A stretch of 64,000 bases of DNA from Epiperipatus broadwayi. Taxonomy: Eukaryota > Onychophora > Udeonychophora > Euonychophora > Peripatidae. A program made the position numbers and the translations under genes. This document shows, piece by piece, positions 23,605-35,830 of the stretch; position 1 is the stretch's first letter; each line of letters starts with the position of its first letter. Location: assembly GCA_028023455.1 (NCBI GenBank), contig JAQFVV010012489.1, positions 2,173,881 to 2,237,880 of the forward strand, read 5' to 3'. The notes beneath the pieces are model-generated. The model made no database searches. It had not been told where the DNA came from and saw nothing but the letters and a program-made list of their open reading frames with translations.

Positions 23605-24654
23605 ATGGAACCATTACTAAAACTTATTAGAAAGAATGAAAGGTGGAACTGGACTAGTGAACAAGATGAGGCATTTGCAAAGATTAAAACAGGGTTCTTA
23701 GAGCAAACCATCTTAGCCTTCCCTGATTTTAACAAACCATTTATTGTTCAAACGGACAGCAGTGGTTATGGATTAGGGGTAACATTATCCCAGATCCAGG
23801 AGGATGGTCAACCTGGTGTCCTCTATTTCATCAGCCACCTCTTGAAAGGTCCAGAATTAAACTATACGGTCACCAAGAAGGAGGCACTAGCCATAGCGTG
23901 GGCCTTCCAAAAGTTTCGACAGATGCTTCTTGGATCAGAGGTGATAGTGGTCATGGATCACAAAAGCCTCGAATTCCTGAATCACAGCTACTTGACTAAC
24001 AGTCGTTTGATCCGGTGGAGCTTGTTATTGCAGGAATTCAATTACACCATCCAATATTGCAAAGGATCAGAGAATGTTGTAGCGGATGTGCTCAGTCGAA
24101 ACCCATATAGGTCAGAACAATGTAACCTATCAGTAGATAATGCCTACATTTCTAACATCGAACTAATTATTGATAGAAATGTAGAGAACGATTTAGAAAA
24201 CTTACAAGACCCACAGTCTAATGATCCTGACTTAAATCCCATAATTAGTGCATTAAAGGGGGAGAAAGTTCTGCATGTGCCAAAAGATCTTATACGATAT
24301 AAGTTAGAGAAAAATGTCTTACTTTATAAACCAAATTTGGATATTGAAGAGTGGAGGGTAGTTATACCCAAATCAATAAGAATGCCACTTGTAAAATATA
24401 TATACTATCTATATGGGCACTACGGTGCTCATAAGACAGAACATATGATTAAAAATTGTTTTTACTGGCCAAAGATGTATCAAGACATCTTGAAATCACT
24501 GCATGATTGTTTAGCGTGCCTGCGAGCAAAGCCAGTAAACCAAAGTTATGTTAATTCAATGAAGTCTATTATTCCAGTAAGACCAAATGAGATCTTAGCA
24601 ATAGATTATTATGGACCTTTGCCTCCATTCAATAAAAAAAAAAATATTTATTAG
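23605..24654 (+). CDS. Ty3 element RNase H and integrase N-terminus
   Basis: A 349-codon frame. RNase H covers ~1-170, with acidic residues in QTDSSGYG (D51), KKEALAIAW (E93), VMDHKSLEF (D118) and ADVLSR (D161). The integrase zinc-binding domain lies at ~255-310: GHYGAHKTEH, FYWPKMYQDI and CLAC. The position of the usual first zinc His seems to be Tyr (KYIYYLYGH), which would weaken zinc binding. AIDYYGP (D334) is the first integrase catalytic Asp. The frame ends in an A10 run near 24635, where the catalytic core changes phase. Confidence 0.87.
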   Translation: MEPLLKLIRKNERWNWTSEQDEAFAKIKTGFLEQTILAFPDFNKPFIVQTDSSGYGLGVTLSQIQEDGQPGVLYFISHLLKGPELNYTVTKKEALAIAWAFQKFRQMLLGSEVIVVMDHKSLEFLNHSYLTNSRLIRWSLLLQEFNYTIQYCKGSENVVADVLSRNPYRSEQCNLSVDNAYISNIELIIDRNVENDLENLQDPQSNDPDLNPIISALKGEKVLHVPKDLIRYKLEKNVLLYKPNLDIEEWRVVIPKSIRMPLVKYIYYLYGHYGAHKTEHMIKNCFYWPKMYQDILKSLHDCLACLRAKPVNQSYVNSMKSIIPVRPNEILAIDYYGPLPPFNKKKNIY

Positions 24655-24680
24655 TTGCTTATGATCTCTTTTCAAAATAT

Positions 24681-25397
24681 GTGTCAGCTTACCCAATAAC
24701 CCAAGCTAATACTAGACATACCATCAAAGTATTAGATACCCTCCAATTCATTGGGATAGGAAAGCCTAGAACCATATTAACGGATCATGGTACTCCTTTC
24801 TTATCTAAAGAATGGAAAACATGGGTAGAAAGATCTCAAATTAAACATGTGCTTACCTCCATTAGGAATCCTCAGTCCAACCCTTGTGAATGTGTAATGC
24901 GGGAGCTTGGTAGGTTGTTTAGGACTTATTTAGGAGATGAGCATAAGGGGTGGGTTAAGCTAACCAAGCGTGTAATTGATTTCATCAATTGGAATGTGAA
25001 CGAATCAACTGGATTCACACCAATTAGATTACACTTTACAAAAACCGTACCAACCTTATTTGCAAGATATAAGCCTATGGCTACATATGCTGAAATAGAT
25101 ACAGAAGAAGATAGAGTAAAAGCTTATGAACAACTTATAAAAAAGGCCAATCAAAGAAATAAAAATGTGAAGACAACTTCACACAAGTTCCAAATTGGGG
25201 ATCAAGTTTTTATAAAAACACCTCATATGAGTAAACCCCAAGAGAGCAAATATCAAAAGTTTTACCATCAATATGAAGGACCTTATACTATCATAAAGCA
25301 AACAGGTCCCAATGCATTCTGGATAAATATAAAGGGAGACATTAAAGGCACTTACAATGCTAGAGCTTTAAAACCCTATTTTGGTCAAACAAATTAA
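24681..25397 (+). CDS. Ty3 element integrase core and C-terminus
   Basis: The open frame continues the integrase from the break in the A run. LTDHGTPF (D35) and NPQSNPCECVMREL (E70) supply the remaining catalytic acids. Residues ~165-238 (KFQIGDQVFIKT, YEGPYTIIKQTG, NARALKPYF) form the C-terminal GPY-type domain that binds DNA. It is the last frame before the non-coding tail. Confidence 0.88.
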   Translation: MSAYPITQANTRHTIKVLDTLQFIGIGKPRTILTDHGTPFLSKEWKTWVERSQIKHVLTSIRNPQSNPCECVMRELGRLFRTYLGDEHKGWVKLTKRVIDFINWNVNESTGFTPIRLHFTKTVPTLFARYKPMATYAEIDTEEDRVKAYEQLIKKANQRNKNVKTTSHKFQIGDQVFIKTPHMSKPQESKYQKFYHQYEGPYTIIKQTGPNAFWINIKGDIKGTYNARALKPYFGQTN

Positions 25398-26009
25398 TAA
25401 TGTTTACCATATTTTACTTATGTATAAAGTAAAATATTGAAAGAAAAGATCATTTAGAATAGGTAAGGGGGGGGTTTTCATTTAAAAGTATAAGGGTATA
25501 TATATGTATAAGGATGTATATAAGTCAAAAGAGATATTAATTTTCTTTGATGAGGGTATGTTGAGCAATTAAAATTAATTCTTAGGATACCTGAAAACTA
25601 AAACTGTTTTAAGAGTTAATCCATGCTGAATGATGGATGTTCTTGGGTTTTGGATAGTTCTCAAAAGAGTCCATAAGTCTTAAAGAAAAGCAGGATGGAG
25701 ACTACCAAACAAATATATGTGACATCTATAAAAGATGCACATGACAATAAATCCATCAAAGGAAAATAAATAGAAAAGGGAAGAAAAAGAAAGAACCCTA
25801 TATATATATATAAACTTCCTTATCCTTCTGTTTAAAGTGAATAATATTTAATGTAGAGAAAGAGAAAGGGTTAAAAAAAAATAGAGCAAATAATAAGGGT
25901 TGATAAAAGCAGGAAAGAAAAACAAGCTCCACAACTTTATATTTAATGCATACATTGACACACATTAAGTGTCCAAATTTTAATGGTAAATATAAAATTT
26001 GAACTTTTT
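25398..26009 (+). other. Non-coding tail between integrase and polypurine tract
   Basis: About 610 bases without an open frame. It is purine-rich (gggggggttttc near 25468; agaaagagaaaggg near 25855). No envelope or accessory gene is visible. Confidence 0.6.
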
Positions 26010-26024
26010 AAGGGAGGGGGGTAA
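26010..26024 (+). other. Polypurine tract of the Ty3 element
   Basis: aagggaggggggtaa lies immediately upstream of the 3' LTR start TGTGAGAG. This is the expected position for the plus-strand primer of reverse transcription. Confidence 0.75.
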
Positions 26025-27979
26025 TGTGAGAGTACCATATGAGCCTCACCTAAAACAATTTGTGTTTCTTTGTGAATTTAACTGTGCCTATATCGAATCA
26101 ACAGATATAAATAACTTACACCTATCTTAAGCTTTTCATGTATCAGCTATATATATATATAGACTAGTTAGTATTAAAAGAATAATTCTAAAAATGAATA
26201 ATTCTAGTTTATTTATACACACACATAAATAAAATGTTTCTAACTAATAGTATTTTTTTTGTTAATATAAAACTTGACATTTGACAAAGCCTTAAGTCAA
26301 CATTGCATTTTTATCAGTTGAAACAAAGGAAATAAATGTTTGGGGTTCATTACAAATTGTATATTTTAAACAATAGAGCGTGAGCATGATTATGTGATAT
26401 CCTTGCTGAAATTAATCCAGTATAAAAACGAACTAATATTGTTATAACAATAATCTTCTATTTAGTTATCAAGGCAAGAACTACGTTTGTAAATTTAAAT
26501 GTGTTCGAATTTAGAACACATTTAAGAAAAATTAAAAAAAGAAGATTCAATATTTTAAAACCTGCTTCAAGTAATTAATTTACTGCCTTTGAATATTATA
26601 AAGAACTATAAAAAAATAATCATTGTAATTAACAAGGTTATAAAAGTTATCAACGTCTTCGAAATGAGTTTACAAAATATATATTTAAGAAGACAAAAAT
26701 TTATAAAGATGTTCTGTGGCTAGATAATTTATGCCAGGGATTTCTACTGATGTTTTAAACCCGAACATGTAAATTTATTCCTACTTAATCAATGCCTAAA
26801 ATATAATCGTCGTAATTCTCATTTAAAAAGCTGCTTTAATATTGGAGTATTATATTGAAGAAGATGTTAAATATTTTACTACATAAATATTTAAAGAATG
26901 AATATCTGGATTGCCTCTTCGAAGGATGATCAATGAACTTTATGTTTCAACATTCATCATCATTTTATTTCGTCTAAGGAGGGATATAAAACCGCATTCT
27001 TTCTCGTCTTGGATTACTTCATTGTATAATTTAAGAACTCTTAAACTTTATTTCCTTTGTGGATAATTATATTTACTTAGAAAAATTACTTTGTATATTA
27101 AAGTGGAGAACTGATAAGATGAACACTTTATTTTTTTTTATTTATTTAGTAAAATTTAGATGTTGATATTTTGATATATACTCTGATGGAAATGACAGCT
27201 GACTAAGGTAAACGTTTTTAAATTATTTCAATTTGGAAGTAAGTTTTATTATATTCCAAATTGAATCTTACATGACAATTAACATAATATATTTTTAAAC
27301 ATACATAACTAATATCAGAATACATTCTATTATTAATCTAGTGTGAATGGATGTTATCGTATATACACATACAACACACACTGAATCATTTTAATGACAC
27401 AATAGGAGATTTATAATGTATCATGTGTATTATTTATTATACACATGATTTTAAATTATATATATATGTAAATGATTACATTATTATTTATTTTTTTTTG
27501 AATATTAAATAATTTATTAGTGTATATAAGCACAGATTATAATTCTAAATTTTAATGTTTTTATGTGATAATATTTTGTTTTTTATTACTGATTAAAATG
27601 TGTTAAACTTGATTTCAAAATTAAACAGGTCTCGTTTGTTTATTTTGTTTAGTCGTTTTATAAAACCAATATTTATAAATATACATACTCATGCATATAT
27701 ATGTTAAATCAACTTAGTGGTTTAATATTTATAAAGAAGTTATATATAGCTTATATTAAATTTATTATTACTATGGGATATTTGTGGAAATGCCTGAAGA
27801 GAGTCGATTGCAAATTTCTACTCTGAGCTCGAATTCTGAGAGTAACGAGGTTATTAATAGAGGAGTGAATTGGATTGTATTTTAAATCACATCATCCATG
27901 GCATTCTATAAGAAGACTCAAAGTCCGACTATAACTAGATGTGACTTCCTCGAGTCCTGAAAAGGATCGTCCCGTTATA
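26025..27979 (+). repeat. 3' LTR of the Ty3 element
   Basis: This matches the 5' LTR across its length with scattered substitutions and small T-run differences. It has one extra ~48-bp block near 27670 (catactcatgcatatatatg). The final CA of the 5' copy is missing here: the repeat stops at cccgttata. Confidence 0.9.
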
Positions 27980-28319
27980 ATGTAAAACCAAGCAGTTCAG
28001 AAAAGAGTTTCAAATTGTTGCAACACATCTGCGTTGGAGATTTTGTTACCAACATTACCAGGAAATGGATGTAGGTCAAAAGGAAAATGTCAGCTCATAT
28101 ATTGCCAAATAGTAGCGAAGTCATATATTACTAAAGAGTATACAATAAAAGATATCATTATACTGGTTTAGATTAGGATTACCCAAGTTTACATAATACA
28201 AGAGCTGCATTAAAAAATGTTTATCGAAGTCCATATCTAGAATAAACTTATAAATATTATTTAGAGAGTCCTATCATTAATTAGGTTTAGCAAACACACT
28301 AAAATTTTATAAATATTTC

Positions 28320-29760
28320 ATTTTAATGAGAACTCTGTTAGTTTAGTTTCATTTCCTAGAATAGCTATCAATTTAAATGTTTGTAATGCTAATCCCAGTA
28401 AATATGAAAGATTTATCTGTTAGTGAACATCTATTTATAATTTGATTTAAACACTATCAATGTAGAAACAAGGCTTTCACCAAGGTAATGTGTTTCCGAA
28501 CATTGAGCACATCTTGAATCCAAAGTTCCTCAACTTCAAATATCTCTATTTGTAGTAATTTAAAAAAAACTTTCTCACTTTTTCAAGTATAAAAGGGATC
28601 TGGTTGCAAATCATACAATTCCAACTGAAGAATAGAACTTACATTTCAATATTGACAGTCAAAAGTTAAGTAAAAATTGATATATCTTCTTTAATTTTCT
28701 TAGAATTACCAAATCAATTCTTGAAATCCTCAGTGATTTTTTTATTATATTTTACAAAAGCTGTAGCTGATTCTCTGTCAAAAATTTTTATTTTTTCAAA
28801 ATGTTCTTTACAACTTTGAAAAAAAAAAACTAAAAATGTTATTAGCCAACATTGTTTCAAAAAGCTTCAATTTAATCTTTAAATCCATTCAAGTGACCAT
28901 ATAAAGTAGCAATATTCTGTTGTTTGCCATGCACTTTCAAATTTAACTCATTCTTTTATAAATGCAAGATGTAATAAAAATATAGGACCTTGCTTTTGAT
29001 TTTCATGTTCTGTTGTGACAGATTTCACATCATTTTTAAAAAAATGTGGATAGTCCTTTCTGAATGGCAAAAAAAACACTTCAAATATTTTCCAGCATCC
29101 AACCAGTGAATACCAAAAATGGAAAAGCAAATCACCATATGCAACACCAATTTTGCTTAAGAAATAATCAAATTTTTCAATTGAGATTTATTACCTCCTC
29201 ATATAATATTAGTTATTTTTATAGCTACTCTGATTTAACACAGGTTTCCCATAGAGTGCTTCTTAGTGAATTATGCAATGAATTGTAGGACAGTTAATAT
29301 TATTCTGTTTTAGTAGTCCACAAAAGGCAATTTCAGTCCTAGTTGCAGCTTTGGCCCCATCTGTTAAATGCAGGAACAATGATCAAATCCTCCATAGTTC
29401 ATAACACAATTCTGAAGTACTTTGAAAATATCAATACCTTTAGTAATCCCATATAAAGATATAAACCTGAGCATCTTTTCATAAATAGTGAAGTCTTTCC
29501 AAATAGTTCAAACAAAAATTAAAAGCTGATTTACATTTGCTTAATCAGTGCTTTCATAGACACATTCTGCCATAGAAACACTTTTAAAAAAAAATAAATA
29601 AATACTGATCCATATATACATCTTGTGACAGTTTAAGCACACTAAATTGTTTTGCCATTTCAAATGCACATTTTTCAATACCTTACTATTTCACTAATGC
29701 TTAGTATGAAGTGGCAAGGCTAGAACTTTGTGCAGAGTTTACTTTTGCAAAAAAACTTAT
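28320..29760 (-). pseudogene. Decayed hAT transposase (SCAND3/GTF2IRD2-like), copy 2
   Basis: Broken minus-strand matches appear in order. Near 29570: AECVYESTD (DESTD block). Near 29500-29420: IYEKMLRFISLYG and KGIDIFKVLQNCVMN. At ~29365-29250: LTDGAKAATRTEIAFCGLLK followed by NNINCPTIHCIIH, then a stop before EALYGK. Near 28990: a HLAFIKE block. Near 28790: FDRESATAFVKYNKK. Near 28480: a CE/FS-type dimerisation segment. Numerous stops and shifts. It differs clearly in sequence from the copy at 14690-16400, so it is a separate family. Confidence 0.78.
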
Positions 29761-30547
29761 TTGGCACATCAATGTCTTCTTATATTTTGCAATAATGATA
29801 CTTCTTGATTCTTCAATATACATCTCAAATTTTTTACACTATAAGGTTGTTTTACATTATATTCTTTATGCACTGATGAAATATGCATGCAAATAAGACA
29901 CTGAATTTTATTTTTGTTGTTTGTAATTAAATAATGTGATTCCTATATGTTTTGATACATACATTTCATCTTTAATTTTTCTTATTTTGCCAGATATGAT
30001 TGTTTGATGATAAATAGTAATAAAATTTATTAAGTAACAGTAGATTACTAATATAACACAAAGACATGAGCAGCAATAATATAATCTCAAAAGTTTAATA
30101 AAAGAATAATGCTAATCATAGAATAAAATGCAGCATAAATTGGATATGATTTATATGAGACAAAGAGTCCTAAATACGTACTGAAGATGTTTAATCAAAA
30201 AATTATATAAAAAAAATTACATTCAAAGAAAACAGTTTTAATATTGTTTTTAATTTTTATAAAATAAACATCTTTATCTAAATTTCACAGCTATATTACA
30301 AATTCTAGTCTATACACCCAAGTGATTACATATATATTTAAATTTATTTTTGCAAATCAAACAATTACAAAACAACAATGAATGATAAATATATTTATTG
30401 TAGTAGCGTTCATTTTAATATCATACTTTTCCAACTTTTTTTTTTTTGCATTGTCTCAGTTTTATTTTGCAAAATGTTGCAATATTACTTGGTATTGTTC
30501 CATTACTTATTAATAGTTAAGATTTTACTTCATTAACGCTTAAATAA
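29761..30547 (-). other. Intron segment, nothing recognised
   Basis: AT-rich intronic DNA. Short open frames here (29711-29896, 29908-30090) have no domain or context. Confidence 0.45.
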
Positions 30548-30715
30548 ATTAATATATATATGTGCTCTGCGCACAGTTAATGAAGCTATTAATAAATTGT
30601 CAAAATTTTTACTGCTTTCGGGACAGTCACTGTCCGGAAAGCGCTTGGCAGTAAAAATTTTGACAATTTATTAATAGCTTCATTAACTGTGCGCAGAGCA
30701 CACATATATATTAAT
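30548..30715. repeat. Near-perfect 168-bp palindrome
   Basis: Arms 30548-30615 and 30648-30715 are inverted copies differing at one position. The centre is itself palindromic: gctttcgggacagt against actgtccggaaagc, with one mismatch, a single-base loop and a 7-base bulge on the right. Ends read TTAA on both sides (30549-30552 and 30711-30714). The stem is richer in GC (tgctctgcgcacag) than its surroundings. No coding. It could be a MITE with TTAA target sites or a hairpin RNA source. Confidence 0.85.
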
Positions 30716-31329
30716 TACTTATTAATGTGATATTTATTTATGTTAATCATTTGGATTGTATCTGTTTTTATTAGTTTATATTAGGCAATCAAATTTTAAA
30801 TTACATTTATTTATTTTTATTGGCTATATATTTTTTAAACATCAGTATTTAATTTTATTGATTAACATCTTCAGGATAGATTTCTCTGTGTCACATAGAA
30901 ACCGCATAGGTAGTGAATAACTATAAAATATTGTATGGAGGTGTTTATTATATTGTAACTATAAAATACTAACAAATCAATAAATATATGCTAGTTTTAA
31001 CTTCTGTTCTTTTTCATTATTTTTTATCATGAATTGCATTTTATTTTGTTCAAAAACAAGTTCATATTTTATTCAAAATTGTTGTTAACCTTTGCTGGAA
31101 CACAGAATTGCAAAAATAAAATATGATAATGGCAGAAATTTTTCAGAATAGCTACAGATTTATTTTGAAATACATATTGTTTTAATTGATACATCCAATA
31201 TTTGAAAAATACTTAAGTACATAATATTATGAAAACACCAACTATCACCACTATCAATTAGTGATAGAATTAAAATATTGAATATGCATTCAAACTAAAT
31301 TATTTTTTAATGCCTAAAAAATAAATCTG

Positions 31330-31397
31330 TAGATATGCCACACAAAATTGCACTGCAGGCCATATGCAGTCCAAGGGCTGTAATTTGGACATCCCTG
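31330..31397 (-). mobile_element. hAT-like terminal sequence
   Basis: Read on the minus strand the segment starts CAGGGATGTCCAAATTACAG, then gcccttggactgcatatgg. This is the characteristic start of many animal hAT elements (CAGGGGTGTCCAAA...GGCC). It may be the far end of the element whose transposase remnant lies at 28320-29760, or a separate fragment. Confidence 0.5.
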
Positions 31398-32224
31398 ATT
31401 TAAATGATAAAGACAGAGGTTGATAAAATCCTTCTGGATTTCAGATACTTTTTACAATAGTTTCAAAGGATTACAACATATAACCAAGATTGTAAAGTAG
31501 TATATGATAAAAATGAATCTCGGTCATTTAGTAAATATATATATCATTGATAATGATTGGGTTTATGTGTCTAGTCATAATGTTACCATAGGACTGATTA
31601 AGCAATTTTCCACGACTTCCATTCACTCTACCAGGTAACTTGGTTTCATATTCATCATAAAATGTTTGAACTAATTATTTCCAACTCAATCTTCTGACTT
31701 TATCATAACTTTGGAAAAATAGTTTTTTGGATGGATTTTTTTGAACTATCTACCAGCATTTTATTGCACAAAATTCATCTTTATAAATCATATTAAGATC
31801 CAAAGCATATTGACTTTTTTTTTGCAATTATTATCATTATTTGCATTTTGATTCTTTTCAGGAATATTAATCTGGCTTATTTTCAGCATTCTTTTTCTGT
31901 TTCTATTTTTCTAATATTTTTATATTTTACATACTTTATGGCTATAGAGAAACATGTTCTCTTTATAGCATTTAGCCATTATAAATTTTAATTGTTAATA
32001 CCCCTTCAAAAATTCTTGACCATAATTTCTTTCTATTGATCATTATTTTGAATAAAGAAATTTTCCCAATATCTTTCAAGGATCTCATTTCTTTGAAAGA
32101 AGAATTATTAGAATTTGACTTTATTTTTATACAAAATAACTAACTAAAACTATCAGAAAATATTTTTTAATGCCAATATATTTATTATTATCATTTATTC
32201 TTATCAAAGGATGATTTTCCTTAC

Positions 32225-32345
32225 CCACTTTCAGCATGAAGTTATTGTAGGAGTTTTCGTTAATTGAAACAAGCCTTTCTTTTATGGAAAACGCAAACTC
32301 CGCCAGAGTACTCATGTGAAATATTAAGGAATCTTCATTATCCTC
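32225..32345 (-). CDS. rut: Adenylyl cyclase exon: C2 middle helix
   Basis: The exon starts after tatctag in phase 0 and ends with one base (G) of a Gly codon before gtaagg, giving 40 codons plus 1 base. The peptide EDNEDSLIFHMSTLAEFAFS is followed by IKERLVSINENSYNNFMLKV. HMSTLAEFA is the conserved helix, and INENSYNNFMLKVG is the strand that leads to the G-x-x-G-x-V-x-AGVIGA loop in the next exon. The variable acidic stretch EDNED falls where family members differ in length. Confidence 0.9.
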
Positions 32346-35300
32346 CTAGATATAAAAATAATTTACAGATACTTTGATTCATGCTATAAAAACTATGGTC
32401 ATAAATACAATTATATATTTTATATAAAAGAATTAATAATATAAGGATCCATGTTGATTACCATTCTTTAGTTTCAGAAAAAAATTAGAAAAAACAAATT
32501 TTATTTTATAGGAATACAGTTTAATGAGATATCAGTATACTAAAACAAAATTATATATCTATTTTTATATAGTAATAGATGTCTTTATAACCAAATAAAA
32601 TAATGTAGCAGTTGGCCTGATTCAGCAAATAACTGATCTTCCATCAAATTATTTATAAATACATAAAGAAAATAAATATAATTAATAGAAAAATTCAATA
32701 TATGATTTATTTATAAAAAAAAAATAAAGTAAAACTTTTATTAACAATTTTAATTTCTCTTTCAAAATACCAATTTATCTCTAGATCTAATATGAAAAGG
32801 AAGCTTTATTAATGAAGACTTATTGCATTAAATGTAAGATTTTTAATAAAAGTATATCTTAAATCGTGACACAAATTATGTTTATAAAGAATATTATAGT
32901 TATGAAGATGATTTTTCTCAGTTTGGAGCAGAGATATATTGGAAACATTTCTTTTAAAAGTTTTATTTACTATGCAACACATGTAATTTATGTCTTTTGC
33001 TTCTTTTAAGTCATTTAGATAATTTACAATAGTGAGTTATATTAGAGAATTTATGAAAACCATAATATTTTAAACACGCACTTTTAACTTTTTGTGTAAC
33101 CAAGCAGTCCAAATGTTCATGTAAGGATCATAGTAAAGCCACAGTCACTACCCAAAACTAAAACTTCAGATAGTAAAAGTTTAATATGTCTAGAACCTAA
33201 ATCTATGTAGCTTCCTGCTAGTATTATTTTATAAATAATCTTGAAATCCAAGACTACAATAAATGAATTATAATTTTCCAACTTGATATCTAGGACCATT
33301 TGATCAACAATTCTACAAAGACTAACTTTCGAACTAAATAGTAGTTTTAAATTATTTTTTAATTAAATTTTCAGAGTATATGGGAGAAGATAAATATGCC
33401 GTGACTTACAAAGTATCATGAGAAACAAATAAACAGTTAAATATAATAAATAGTAATTTTGTTTGCTTTAAATTCCTTTACCCTCTTTTTCCGTTGTATA
33501 GGTAGATGTAAACTATGTTCTAATCTCTTGTAGGAATATACTTCTCTACCAGTCATAATAGATTCCAAACTTAAATTTATTTATCCCACTCTTGGTTTAC
33601 TGTAGGAAAAAAAAGTTTTCTTTTTATATAATCTTATGCTTTTCTGTTTGATATATATTTTTTAATATAATATCTTCTTTTATTATAAATATGTTGATAG
33701 ATCCGTATGAATATGCACTGATATGGGAAGAGTGAATACAAAAAAAAGATAATTACACTGATCATTAAAGACACAATAAAACAAAGAAAGATCTTGAAAC
33801 ACATTTCTTGACAGTGATGTATTATTTAACATTATGAATTTTCAGGTGAATATTATGAATATTCTTTATATGTAAAAAGAAATATCAATGGTAAATTTTA
33901 AAATGAGCAGTGTAAAAAAAAAAAAGAAAAAAAAAACATTTTGAATTAAACTGATTTTTCAGTCAACAATGTTGAAAACACAAATTTAGATCCATTAAAG
34001 TGCATGCTTTTGGAAGTAAATGAATTATTTAATTTTGTAAAAGTTATATCATATTTTGAATACCTGTGACTTCTTATAATCCTGCTTTATTTAAATGTAA
34101 TTGGTTAAAGAAAAAGTTGTCAAATAATGAGAATTTACATTAATAGTAATAGTAATATATACTTTATTGTCAGTGCTGTATATGATCAAAATTAGTTATT
34201 GTTGAATATTTACAGATTGAATTTAAAGAATTTCATTGCAAAGTCACATATACATTTACATTACGAAATATTTAAAGTTGTAATTAATAATTTGTTAAGT
34301 GCATACTCATTATGTAAATAATATATATTTAAGGCTATAACCTTAAGACTAGGCGCCTGGATGTTCTTTTAGTTTTGATATAGCTATGTCCATTCATATA
34401 ATTGTTTTGTTTCCATGATCAGTTACAGAGATCTGTATTATAAGCCATATATAGATGTTTAAACAATAATTATTGTATTAATATTTTAACGATAAAGTTA
34501 TTTATCATTAATAGTTAATTTCGCCATCAATATATGCTTTCCTAAAACTATTCCAAGTATTATTTTTTATGGTTGGCATTAGCATTATGATTAGCGATGT
34601 AGAATTTATATTATATATATATTGTGTGTGCTTATATTTGATGGATGGTGTTTAATAGCATGATTATATCACTTTGTAATTTTATCAATTAATTCCCCCT
34701 GAAAAAATGTTTCCTTGATAAATTTAAACTATGATATAGTAGGGGCAATATCATTAATATGAAGATTTGGAAATTATGAAGAGTAAGATTTGCTACAGTT
34801 GCTATCAAGACATTACATCAGTAATGAAGGTATTTGTTATCAAAGGTCACTTTTAAAAGTATTGTACCTGGAACTCATGAACATACACATAAGCTATTAT
34901 CTCATGATATTGTTTGAAGTACATTAAAGATAATCATATAAATAGTATTAAAAAAAGGAAAATATTTAAATTTGACAGTAATTTACTTAGGAAAAAGAAA
35001 TCGTATAGAAAGTATGAAGAGAAGGTCAAGCCCCTTTAGATATTTTTATGAAGGAAAAAATCCAAATACTGAATTCTCAACTAATGATGATTTTGTAAAC
35101 AGCCTTGAATGTAAATAAATTTCATTGTAGAACTTGTTAAATTAATATAATCACACGTTAATTTTCTTTAATGTTGTTTCATTCAGTACATAGATCAAAG
35201 AGAATCATGATCTCCTAACCTATGCCAGAAGTAAATTGGTTGCAAAGCAATTGTGGACGAAATGAAAAAAAGATGAGAGGAATTTCAAAGATAATTGTTG

Positions 35301-35650
35301 TTTTGTTTGATAATATTGAAGGAGGATAGTAGCCAAAGAATTCCAAAATAGAAGGGTACATGTTCAAGAAGATTAGGTTTAAAATTGATAATACTTATCT
35401 TCTGGCTTCTGGTGTAACCTGGTGGCATCCAATTCACTTATCAAGAGTTGCCTCAACACAAATTTTGTAGCATCTCTATACTCCAAAATTTTAAGTATCT
35501 GTTAGACATAATGGGCACTAACTTCAAGAATATTTAATGATGTACATTACATAAATCTATTTTATAAATATATTTATTTTGTTAGAAAAGTTTATTTTTG
35601 AGAATAAGTGCTTTTAAAAAAGCACCTGTAAAGTACATTTATAATATATA
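32346..35650 (-). other. Intron segment, nothing recognised
   Basis: AT-rich intronic DNA upstream of the C2 middle-helix exon, with A runs near 33910. I saw no exon, RNA gene or transposon signature. Confidence 0.45.
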
Positions 35651-35654
35651 TATA

Positions 35655-35830
35655 TACGTATGCAGAAGGACATGTGATGTAATGATAGGACAATTATTTG
35701 CCACAAAAATGACCTGGGTTCAAATCTGTTTGAGGAAACTTGAACATTTTTTCAATAGATTTGGGATTTTTTTTTTTTTTCAGGTAATTGATCCATAGCC
35801 AATCCAGCTAACCAAGCAATTTTTATCATT
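35655..35830 (+). mobile_element. tRNA-derived SINE
   Basis: gtgatgtaatgataggac resembles a Pol III A box, and gacctgggttcaaatctg ~40 bases on is a good B box. This head is followed by unrelated sequence with a T15 run and caggtaattgatcc. The spacing fits a tRNA-derived SINE rather than a folded tRNA, since the acceptor pairing is absent. Confidence 0.55.

Larger units (their letters stand above)
17542..27979 (+). mobile_element. Ty3/gypsy LTR retrotransposon, ~10.4 kb, several frame breaks
   Basis: Two ~1.9-kb direct repeats flank a primer site, a coiled-coil ORF, gag capsid, protease, reverse transcriptase, RNase H, integrase and a polypurine tract in that order. The pol order (RT-RH before IN) defines Ty3/gypsy. 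No envelope frame was seen after the integrase. The element lies in a cyclase intron, opposite to the gene's direction. The LTRs differ by about 1% by eye plus one ~48-bp insertion, implying a recent insertion, yet the reading frame changes at six or seven places. A clear target-site duplication was not visible. Confidence 0.93.

Noticed and set aside
17528-27983. ataatgt on both sides of the Ty3 element as a target-site duplication
   Set aside because: The left copy is separated from the LTR start by seven bases, so it is probably a chance match in AT-rich DNA.
35655-35730. Possible functional tRNA gene
   Set aside because: A and B boxes are present but acceptor and anticodon stems do not pair, so a SINE head is the better reading.
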